Source: a bacterium
Lineage (GTDB): Bacteria; Zhuqueibacterota; Zhuqueibacteria; Residuimicrobiales; Residuimicrobiaceae
Length of the DNA stretch: 6,688 nt
Direction: 5' to 3'
Assembly (NCBI GenBank): GCA_012523655.1
Contig: JAAYTV010000677.1
Location: 1 to 6,688 of the forward strand
How positions within the stretch are numbered: the stretch's first letter is position 1; each line of letters begins with the position of its first letter. A program made the position numbers and the translations under genes. The notes under the pieces are model-generated. The model had not been told where the DNA came from, searched no databases, and saw only the letters and a list, made by a program, of their open reading frames with translations. Of the stretch, positions 1 to 5,415 are shown one piece after another.

Positions 1-1
1 C

Positions 2-2056
2 GGCTATTCTCAGGAGGAGGGATCATCGCCTCTGCCTGCTGATGTTTTTCAATTGATCCGGCCTGCCCAAGTCAACCGTCTGCGCAGCGTGCTGGACAGC
101 GTTCAGGCGGAAAAGAGGATCGAGGGTGCGCTTTATCGCCTGCGCACCGCCACCGGCGCCGCCCTGCATGCAGAGATCACCGCTACAACGATCCCCGTCC
201 GCGCCCGCAAAGCGGCCGACGTGATTCTGGAAATCCGCGATGTCACTGAAGAGGTGAAAACGAACCAGGCTTTGCAGCAGAGCGAACAAAAATATCGGCT
301 GCTGGCCGAAGCGGCGCAGGATTTCATCTTTATCATCGATCGCATGGACCGTGTCCGCTATGTCAATCCGACCGGCTTACGACATCTCGGCAAGCCGGCG
401 GAGCAGGTGGTCGGTAAAAAACGGTCGATCCTGTTTCCCCCGGAAACTTCACGGCGGCAGAAAATGGCGCTGGACCGTGTGTTCCGCGAGGGAATCTCCC
501 TGTACTCGGAAAATCCTCTCACGTATGCACAATCATCTGCCATCTGGCTGGGCACCTGGCTGGTGCCGCTGTTCAACGTGAAGAAACAAGTGCATCAGGT
601 GCTCGGCATCTCGCGCAACATCACCGATCGCATTCATGCAGCGCAGCAAGCGGACAAGATTAATCAGCGGTATAAGGATATCATCGAACGCTCCATCGAC
701 GGTTATTTTTTTGTCAGTCCCCAAGGCAAGTTCCTGAACTGCAACCCTGCCCTGGAAAAAATTCTGGGCTACAGCCGGGATGAAATCATGAGCGAAGGAT
801 TGATTATGTACCGGCTTTCTCCCAAGGTTCTCCAGGACGGACATTATATCTTTACCCGAGCGCTGGCCGGTGAACCGACGAGTTCAGCGGAGATCACGAT
901 GCCCCGCAAAGATGGACGTCTTATCTGCGTGTCCTTTCATTTTCGCCGGGTGATGCAGGACGGCCGGGTTCTCGGGGTGGAGGGATTTACCCGGGACATC
1001 ACGGAGCAGAAAGCGAACCTGGCCGCCCTGCAGGCCAGCGAAGCGCGCTACCGCTCGCTGTTTGACAGCATCCCCTATGAGGCGTTCAGTCTCACCACCG
1101 ATGGCACGGTTCAGGAGGCCAACCGGCTGTTCACCAGCAATTGGGGCCATGGAGTGGGCCGGCTTTTACCCTTGGTTGTGGAGGACGCCGGCGTGTCCGG
1201 ATTATACAAAAATCTGATCAAAAAGGTGCTGGAGAGCAAACAGCCCCACCATGACATCTTTAGCATCATGCGGCAGGAGGAGAAGGTTTATTATTCCACC
1301 ATGATCAGTCCGATTTTAACTTCCGAGGGTGTGCTGATCGGCATGGTCGGCATGAACATCAACACCACAGCCCAGATGATCAATCTGGCGCGTCTACGCC
1401 GGCTGTCCATGCGCCTGGTGGAGGTGCAGGAGGACGAACGGACTCACATCGCGCGCGAGATCCACGATTCCCTGGGTCAGTACTTAACCGCGTTGCAGAT
1501 GGAAATCGGTGCGTTGACCAGTGCATGCCCTGAAGCCAATGAAAGAGTGACCTCGCTGCTCAACAGCGCCAAGTCCACCATCAATGAGGCGGTGCGGATC
1601 GGACGCACTCTGGTGCAGACCTTGCGCACGCCGGTTCTGGATGATTTCGGCCTGGAGGCGGCGATCAAAGATTACGTTGAAGAATTCAAGAACAAGTGGA
1701 ACATCCGTATCGCCTTTCAATCGAATAACGCGTCCAACCTGCTGTCCCGCGAGGTGGAAACGACGCTTTTTCGCGTGTTGCAGGAGGCATGCCTCAACGT
1801 GCTGAAACACGCGCAGACGGATTTTATCGAGGTCCGTCTCAAACGGATGAAGAACCGCGTTACTTTGTCGGTGCGCGATTACGGCGTTGGCTTTGAACCG
1901 GTTCGGCCCGGCCTGCGGGAGATGGGACACTTTGGATTGCTCGCCATGCAGGAGCGAGTCGAATTGATGAATGGACGGTTCCGCCTCATCAGCAATCCCC
2001 ATTCCGGCACTCTGATCGTTATCCTGATTCCTTTGCAGGATAAGGAGACGGCATGA
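2..2056 (+). CDS. Multi-PAS sensor histidine kinase, NarX/DegS (HisKA_3) type, 5'-partial
   Basis: Senses a signal through PAS domains, autophosphorylates on His and passes the phosphate to the response regulator encoded next. The frame is open to the window edge, and its first residues (GYSQEE, positions 2-19) look like the middle of a PAS domain, so the real start lies upstream and the TTG at 53 is not the start. Numbering from that TTG, I see the rest of PAS1 (to about 66, ending EIRDVTEE), PAS2 (about 78-194), PAS3 (about 206-320, with NPALEKILGYSRDE and GFTRDITE) and a more divergent PAS4 (about 330-440). The HisKA_3 dimerisation segment at about 455-525 carries the phospho-acceptor His471 in REIHDSLGQ (codon 1463-1465). 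The HATPase_c domain at about 570-662 has the N-box EACLNVLKHA, the G1 box DYGVGF and GLLAMQERVELMNG. No membrane segment is visible, but one could lie in the missing N-terminus. The ligand cannot be read from the sequence. Confidence 0.95.
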   Translation, partial: GYSQEEGSSPLPADVFQLIRPAQVNRLRSVLDSVQAEKRIEGALYRLRTATGAALHAEITATTIPVRARKAADVILEIRDVTEEVKTNQALQQSEQKYRLLAEAAQDFIFIIDRMDRVRYVNPTGLRHLGKPAEQVVGKKRSILFPPETSRRQKMALDRVFREGISLYSENPLTYAQSSAIWLGTWLVPLFNVKKQVHQVLGISRNITDRIHAAQQADKINQRYKDIIERSIDGYFFVSPQGKFLNCNPALEKILGYSRDEIMSEGLIMYRLSPKVLQDGHYIFTRALAGEPTSSAEITMPRKDGRLICVSFHFRRVMQDGRVLGVEGFTRDITEQKANLAALQASEARYRSLFDSIPYEAFSLTTDGTVQEANRLFTSNWGHGVGRLLPLVVEDAGVSGLYKNLIKKVLESKQPHHDIFSIMRQEEKVYYSTMISPILTSEGVLIGMVGMNINTTAQMINLARLRRLSMRLVEVQEDERTHIAREIHDSLGQYLTALQMEIGALTSACPEANERVTSLLNSAKSTINEAVRIGRTLVQTLRTPVLDDFGLEAAIKDYVEEFKNKWNIRIAFQSNNASNLLSREVETTLFRVLQEACLNVLKHAQTDFIEVRLKRMKNRVTLSVRDYGVGFEPVRPGLREMGHFGLLAMQERVELMNGRFRLISNPHSGTLIVILIPLQDKETA
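2042..2047 (+). promoter_or_regulatory. Ribosome binding site of the response regulator
   Basis: AAGGAG lies 5 bases before the ATG at 2053, inside the last codons of the kinase gene. It fixes the regulator start and, with the ATGA stop/start overlap at 2053-2056, points to translational coupling of the kinase and regulator. Confidence 0.75.
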
Positions 2057-2706
2057 AAAAGACCAGGGTGATGTTGGTCGATGACCATACGTTGGTGCGC
2101 TCCGGATTGCATCAACTGCTGCTCACATTTGAACGCTACGAAGTGGTCGGCGAAGCGGGGGACGGCGCTCAGGCGATCGAGCTGGTTCGAGAGCTGCAAC
2201 CGGATGTGGTGCTGTTGGACATCGCCATGCCCAGAATGCGCGGCCTGGAGGCCATCCGCGAAATTAAACAAGCTGCTCCGGACTGCAGGGTACTCATCCT
2301 GAGCATGTACGATCGCGAGCAATATGTGCGCGAGTCGATCAAGAACGGCGCAGATGGTTATCTGCTCAAAGGATCGGATACCGATGAATTGCGTATGGCG
2401 CTGATTCACGTGATGAACGGCAACCTTTACATCAGCCCGTCGGTATCGAAACCCCTTGTCGCTGAGTGGATTCACAGCGGCAAGGCGGATGAGCAGACCG
2501 GGGCGGAGGTCGAATTGACCGAGCGCGAAAAGAGCGTGATGAAACTGTTGGCAGAGGGTCATGCCAACAGAGAGGTGGCTGAGTTGTTGCACATCAGCGT
2601 CAAGACCGTGGAAACACATCGCAGCCGTATCCTGGAGAAAACCGGTGTCCGCAATCTCGCTGAACTGGTCAAATATGCCATTAAAAAGGGCATGGTGGAC
2701 CTGTAA
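2053..2706 (+). CDS. NarL/FixJ-family response regulator (REC + LuxR HTH)
   Basis: A cytoplasmic DNA-binding transcription regulator, the likely partner of the overlapping histidine kinase. The receiver domain (residues about 4-120) has the acidic pair Asp10-Asp11 (MLVDDH), the phospho-acceptor Asp56 (VVLLDIAMP), the switch Ser84 (LILSMYD) and Lys106 (GYLLKG). The output domain at about 152-215 is a LuxR/GerE helix-turn-helix: LTEREKSVMKLLAEG, then the recognition region ISVKTVETHRSRI at 181-193. The length (217 residues) and domain layout are those of a complete NarL/FixJ regulator, and all phosphorylation residues are intact. Its start overlaps the kinase stop and has a good Shine-Dalgarno. 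Target genes are not known. The promoter just downstream and the operon beyond it are possible targets by position alone. The exact orthologue cannot be named, because NarL-type regulators are highly paralogous. Confidence 0.96.
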   Translation: MKKTRVMLVDDHTLVRSGLHQLLLTFERYEVVGEAGDGAQAIELVRELQPDVVLLDIAMPRMRGLEAIREIKQAAPDCRVLILSMYDREQYVRESIKNGADGYLLKGSDTDELRMALIHVMNGNLYISPSVSKPLVAEWIHSGKADEQTGAEVELTEREKSVMKLLAEGHANREVAELLHISVKTVETHRSRILEKTGVRNLAELVKYAIKKGMVDL

Positions 2707-2720
2707 AAAAATGTTTTTTT
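2705..2720 (+). promoter_or_regulatory. A-tract/T-tract, possible UP element
   Basis: Seven A (2705-2711), TG, then seven T (2714-2720) begin within the stop codon of the response regulator and end two bases before a -35 box. That is where an UP element contacts the alpha subunit of RNA polymerase, so it may strengthen the promoter. The tract is self-complementary but has no GC stem, so I do not read it as an efficient terminator. Confidence 0.4.
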
Positions 2721-2722
2721 GC

Positions 2723-2752
2723 TTGACTTTTTGGCCTGAATTGTTAGCTTAT
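2723..2752 (+). promoter_or_regulatory. Predicted vegetative-sigma promoter
   Basis: TTGACT (2723-2728) matches five of six bases of the TTGACA -35 consensus. Sixteen bases on, TAGCTT (2745-2750) is a modest -10; GCTTAT (2747-2752, spacing 18) is an alternative. The same region also reads as TTG, 19 bases, TAgcTTat, close to the TTTG / TAnnTTTG arrangement described for Bacteroidota. Transcription would start near 2757-2760. It is the only convincing promoter I see between the response regulator and the downstream operon. Confidence 0.55.
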
Positions 2753-2756
2753 AGGT

Positions 2757-2851
2757 GTGCCGAAAGGCACTGTGTCGGGTGTGTGGGGTAGAGTGTGTGC
2801 GGAAGGGTTAACACCCAAAAAAGCGCTGGCCTTGCGTCAGCGCTTTTTTTT
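2757..2851 (+). ncRNA. Candidate small RNA or terminated leader, about 95 nt
   Basis: No known RNA family is recognised. The segment runs from the predicted start site to a strong intrinsic terminator. It opens with a hairpin, GTGCC (2757-2761), GAAA loop (2762-2765) and GGCAC (2766-2770), which is a GNRA-type tetraloop. Bases 2771-2809 are nearly all G and T with only two C, and would be mostly single-stranded RNA. GGGTGT (2777-2782) can pair with ACACCC (2811-2816), or GGGT (2805-2808) can pair with ACCC (2813-2816), so two folds compete. The 3' end is the terminator hairpin with U tail. There is no convincing short coding frame. It may be a trans-acting small RNA, or the 5' leader of the operon at 2935 with built-in attenuation. 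The existence of a transcript is inferred from promoter and terminator only. Confidence 0.45.
2817..2851 (+). terminator. Strong rho-independent terminator
   Basis: The arms at 2817-2830 (A6 GCGCTGGC) and 2836-2849 (GTCAGCGC T6) pair over 14 positions with one G-U, around the loop CTTGC (2831-2835). They are followed by an unbroken T run (2844-2851). Because the 5' arm starts with six A, the hairpin could also work on the opposite strand, although no minus-strand gene is seen. It would end transcripts from the promoter at 2723 and read-through from the two-component pair. Confidence 0.88.
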
Positions 2852-2934
2852 ACCCCCGGTTATGGCTGCATGGGGTCCAGCCTTTGGCGGCGCCCGGCGA
2901 CGCCAGCACACCGGATCATCAGAACGGTGGTACC

Positions 2935-3696
2935 ATGAAGAAAACGACAACGCCCGGTGAGGAAATTCCCGTCGCCTTTAACAGCCAGGGGCAGCAGCTG
3001 GTGGGCATATGGCACACCGGCCGCAGCAAAAAGATCGTTCTCCTTTGTCACGGGTTTACCGGCAGCAAGGTGGAGAGCAAGCGCATATTTGTCGAAACCG
3101 GCCGGATTTTCAGTGCAGAGGGCATCGACGCGTTTCGCTTTGATTTTTTTGGCTCCGGCGACAGCGCCGGTGAATTCGCCGATTCGAGCATTTCCACCAA
3201 TCTGGTGAATCTGCAGGATGCGGTCGCCTGGGCCCGGCAGCAGGGGTATGAAAAGATCGCCGTGCTGGGATTGAGCATGGGAGGCGCCACGGCGATCCTG
3301 TCCGCTGCCGCTCTGCCGGTCGACGCGCTGGTGACCTGGTCCGCCGTACCCGACCTGCGCCGGCTTTTTTCCAGCCTTATGCCCAACTGGCAGGACAAAG
3401 CCCACGTCACAGAAATAATCGAATATGAAGGATGGTTGATCCATCGGGGTTTTTGGGAGGATGCGCTGCGCTATGACATTCAGCAGGCGTTTTCCCACCT
3501 CACGCTGCCCAAGCTGGTGATTCAGGGTACGGCGGATTCTGAGGTTTTTATCGACGGCTTTCACTCTTTTCGCGATCGCGCGCTGCCGCCCTGTGATTTT
3601 ATGGAGATCCCCGGAGCCGGCCACACCTATCAAACCCCGGGCCATCGGCGTCAGGTGATCAGACAATCCCTGATCTGGCTTAAACGACATCTTTAA
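2935..3696 (+). CDS. Alpha/beta hydrolase, acyl/feruloyl-esterase-like (253 aa)
   Basis: A serine hydrolase of the alpha/beta fold, expected to cleave an ester or similar acyl bond in the cytoplasm; no signal peptide is seen. The order of motifs is complete: oxyanion-hole region HGFTGSK at 39-45, the RFDFFGSGDSAGEF segment at 68-81, the nucleophile elbow GLSMGG with Ser114, the acid Asp201 in QGTADSEV, and the base His230 in GAGHTY. The pattern HGFTGSK...RFDFFGSGDS resembles the cinnamoyl/feruloyl-esterase-like group (Est1E-like), but the substrate cannot be fixed from this. I chose the ATG at 2935, preceded by GGTGG (2926-2930), a weak Shine-Dalgarno. An in-frame TTG at 2884 would add 17 residues of low-quality sequence and I reject it. 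It is the first gene of the probable operon, 14 bases before the LOG gene and 83 bases after the terminator. Confidence 0.92.
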   Translation: MKKTTTPGEEIPVAFNSQGQQLVGIWHTGRSKKIVLLCHGFTGSKVESKRIFVETGRIFSAEGIDAFRFDFFGSGDSAGEFADSSISTNLVNLQDAVAWARQQGYEKIAVLGLSMGGATAILSAAALPVDALVTWSAVPDLRRLFSSLMPNWQDKAHVTEIIEYEGWLIHRGFWEDALRYDIQQAFSHLTLPKLVIQGTADSEVFIDGFHSFRDRALPPCDFMEIPGAGHTYQTPGHRRQVIRQSLIWLKRHL

Positions 3697-3710
3697 TTCC
3701 GGAATCAACC

Positions 3711-4595
3711 ATGGCAAGAAAAAAATCCAGTGAAAAGATCATCGCACCGGTCAACCGGCATTCGCCGGAGAAGGCCTATGCGAATCAAGCTTTTTTAAAC
3801 AGCCCGGACGGCCGGCCTATCCGCATTCTCGCCGAGTACCTGGAACCCGTGCAACGGTTGCGCAAACATCGCATCAAGGACACCGTGGTTTTTTTCGGCT
3901 CCGCCCGGGTGCTGTCGCAGGAGGAAGCCCAGACCCGTTACGAGATGATTCGCGCCAATATCGGCCGTCAGCCCTCCGCAGAGGAACGGCGACGCCTGCA
4001 GCAGGCGCGCCATAGCCTTCGAGTCTCCCGCTACTATGAAGAGGCGCGCAGCCTGGCTTATAAATTGACGCGCTGGTCCTCGTCCCTGGAAAACGACCGG
4101 CGGTTTGTGGTCTGTTCCGGCGGTGGTCCGGGCATCATGGAGGCGGCTAACCGCGGCGCCACGGAAGCGGGCGGCCCCAGCGTCGGCATGAACATCAGTC
4201 TGCCGATGGAGCAGTTCGCCAATCCGTACATCTCCCAAGACATGGTGTTCGAGTTTCACTATTTTTTCATGCGTAAATTTTGGTTTGTCTATCTTGCCAA
4301 AGGGTTGGTCGTTTTTCCCGGCGGCTTTGGCACTTTGGACGAGTTTTTTGAATTAATCACCCTGGTGCAGACTAAAAAAGTCATCAAAGAGATGTGCATC
4401 ATCCTGTATGGCTCGGACTATTGGCACGACTTGATCAATTTCGATAAAATGGTGAAATATGGCATGATCTCGGAGAGCGATCTGTCCTTGTTTCACACTG
4501 TGGACGATGTGGACACTGCGTTTAAAATCCTCAAAAACCACCTGAAATCACGCTTCTCTTCCGGGAAGCAGTCACAGATCAGTCTCAAGGGCTGA
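3711..4595 (+). CDS. LOG-family protein (nucleoside 5'-monophosphate phosphoribohydrolase-like), 294 aa
   Basis: The family hydrolyses the N-glycosidic bond of nucleoside or cytokinin riboside 5'-monophosphates, releasing base and ribose 5-phosphate. Many members are mis-annotated as lysine decarboxylases. The Rossmann-like core shows the first strand TVVFFGSAR (58-66), SGGGPGIMEAANRGA (136-150), MRKF with Arg188 (187-190), and the signature PGGFGTLDE (203-211), so the nucleotide site looks intact. It is longer than plant and short bacterial LOG proteins of about 190-230 residues. There is a charged N-terminal extension of about 55 residues, and about 40 residues rich in Glu/Arg/Gln (70-107) inserted between the first strand and the helix RYYEEARSLAYKL. 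The ATG at 3711 is 14 bases after the hydrolase stop, with only a weak GGAA before it. In this operon its role may be nucleotide salvage; the true base substrate is unknown. Confidence 0.92.
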   Translation: MARKKSSEKIIAPVNRHSPEKAYANQAFLNSPDGRPIRILAEYLEPVQRLRKHRIKDTVVFFGSARVLSQEEAQTRYEMIRANIGRQPSAEERRRLQQARHSLRVSRYYEEARSLAYKLTRWSSSLENDRRFVVCSGGGPGIMEAANRGATEAGGPSVGMNISLPMEQFANPYISQDMVFEFHYFFMRKFWFVYLAKGLVVFPGGFGTLDEFFELITLVQTKKVIKEMCIILYGSDYWHDLINFDKMVKYGMISESDLSLFHTVDDVDTAFKILKNHLKSRFSSGKQSQISLKG

Positions 4596-4605
4596 ACCTG
4601 TATTC

Positions 4606-5415
4606 ATGAAGCTCTCCGTTTGCTTTGGCTGGTCGGTCCTCGCCGGCCTGGCTTGGTCCACCGTCCTGCCGTCGACGCCCTCTCTTTCTCCTGCCACGGT
4701 CCTCACCGATCATGGGGCTGTCGTGCGTGCGGATACCACCCGCAAAGAACTGGCTCTGATCTTTACCGGCGGCGACTATAACGACGGCGGCCGCCACATC
4801 GCCGCGGTCCTGCAGCGGATGCAGGTTAAAGCCGGATTTTTTTTCACCGGCGATTTTTACCGCCATGCGGAAAACGATTCTCTCATTCGTCTGCTGCAGC
4901 AGCAGGGCCACTATCTGGGGCCACATTCGGACCGCCATCTGCTCTATTGCCCGTGGGAAAACAGGGACTCGAGCCTGGTGTCGCGGGAGCAATTCCGCAT
5001 AGACCTGCTGGCGAACTATGAGGCCATGCGCGCCCTGGGCGTGCGCACCCAACAGAGGTTTTTCATTCCTCCGTACGAGTGGTATAATCAAGATCATGTG
5101 CGCTGGGCCGCGGAATTAGACGTCACGCTGTTCAATTACACGCCGGGCGTGGGCACCCAGGCGGATTACACTACGCCGGATATGCGCGCCTATCGCTCCT
5201 CAGCCGCCCTGTACCAGCGGCTGTTTGATTTTGAGGAAAAAGCGGCCCATGGACTAAACGGCGCGCTGCTGCTGATTCATATCGGCACGCATCCGCGTCG
5301 CACTGATAAATTTTATAGGTTGCTGGAGCCCCTGATTCGGGAGCTCCAGTACAAAGGATATCGCTTGGTCCGCATTGATTCTTTGCTGTCAACGCAACAG
5401 GGGGAGGTCCGGTGA
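4606..5415 (+). CDS. Polysaccharide deacetylase-like (NodB/CE4-fold) exported protein, atypical motifs
   Basis: Its fold suggests a CE4-type deacetylase acting on N- or O-acetylated glycans outside the cytoplasm. Residues 3-20 form a hydrophobic stretch after Met-Lys, a signal peptide or anchor; no clear AxA cleavage site is seen. The NodB core runs from about 48 to 258. Metal-ligand motif HSDRH is present (His107, His111), as is the C-terminal LLIHIGTH (His225, His229). Motif 1, usually TFDDG, is here FTGGDYNDGG (53-62), so both standard Asp are replaced at their normal places, although Asp57 and Asp60 lie near. Motif 3, usually RxPY, is FIPPYEWY (153-160), lacking the Arg. From memory, a Bacteroidota-type subfamily with FTGxxxxxGG and PPYEWYN is similar, so this is probably a family trait and not decay. 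The start is ATG 4606, 10 bases after the LOG gene, with no good Shine-Dalgarno. It overlaps nagA by 4 bases. Confidence 0.87.
   Translation: MKLSVCFGWSVLAGLAWSTVLPSTPSLSPATVLTDHGAVVRADTTRKELALIFTGGDYNDGGRHIAAVLQRMQVKAGFFFTGDFYRHAENDSLIRLLQQQGHYLGPHSDRHLLYCPWENRDSSLVSREQFRIDLLANYEAMRALGVRTQQRFFIPPYEWYNQDHVRWAAELDVTLFNYTPGVGTQADYTTPDMRAYRSSAALYQRLFDFEEKAAHGLNGALLLIHIGTHPRRTDKFYRLLEPLIRELQYKGYRLVRIDSLLSTQQGEVR
5401..5407 (+). promoter_or_regulatory. Ribosome binding site deciding the GTG start of nagA
   Basis: GGGGAGG lies 4 bases before the GTG at 5412, inside the end of the deacetylase gene. It is the strongest Shine-Dalgarno in the downstream operon. It supports the rare GTG start and coupled translation through the GTGA overlap (5412-5415). 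Confidence 0.75.

Noticed and set aside
53..55. TTG as the start codon of the histidine kinase
   Set aside because: The frame is open back to position 2 and encodes GYSQEE-like PAS sequence, so the gene continues upstream of the window.
1879..2619. Long minus-strand open frame (246 codons) opposite the kinase end and the response regulator
   Set aside because: It lies antisense to two genes with complete conserved motifs, its translation shows no recognisable domain, and it has no ribosome binding site.
2705..2720. A7-TG-T7 as a terminator for the two-component operon
   Set aside because: A pure A-T stem with a two-base loop would be too weak; the GC-rich terminator at 2817-2851 is the real candidate.
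2885..2905. TGGCG...CGCCA inverted repeat before the hydrolase gene
   Set aside because: It is only five base pairs around an 11-base loop in GC-rich sequence with no T tail, so neither a terminator nor a convincing operator.
2884..2934. Upstream TTG start extending the hydrolase by 17 residues
   Set aside because: The added residues do not resemble the family, and ATG 2935 has a nearby GGTGG and gives a normal N-terminus.
2757..2960. Possible short plus-strand gene of 67 codons across the intergenic gap
   Set aside because: It needs a non-ATG start, runs through the terminator hairpin and overlaps the hydrolase start; its composition is not protein-like.
3696..3705. Perfect 10-base palindrome ATTCCGGAAT between hydrolase and LOG genes
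   Set aside because: It is too short to call an operator without a second copy; it lies within a 14-base intra-operon gap and overlaps the only GGAA available as a ribosome site.
2860..3717. Long minus-strand open frame (285 codons) opposite the alpha/beta hydrolase
   Set aside because: It is a shadow of codon bias: the plus strand has the full catalytic triad and the antisense translation matches nothing I know.
3711..4595. Lysine decarboxylase label for the LOG protein
   Set aside because: The PGGFGTLDE and GGGPGIMEA motifs define the LOG family; no PLP-dependent decarboxylase features are present.
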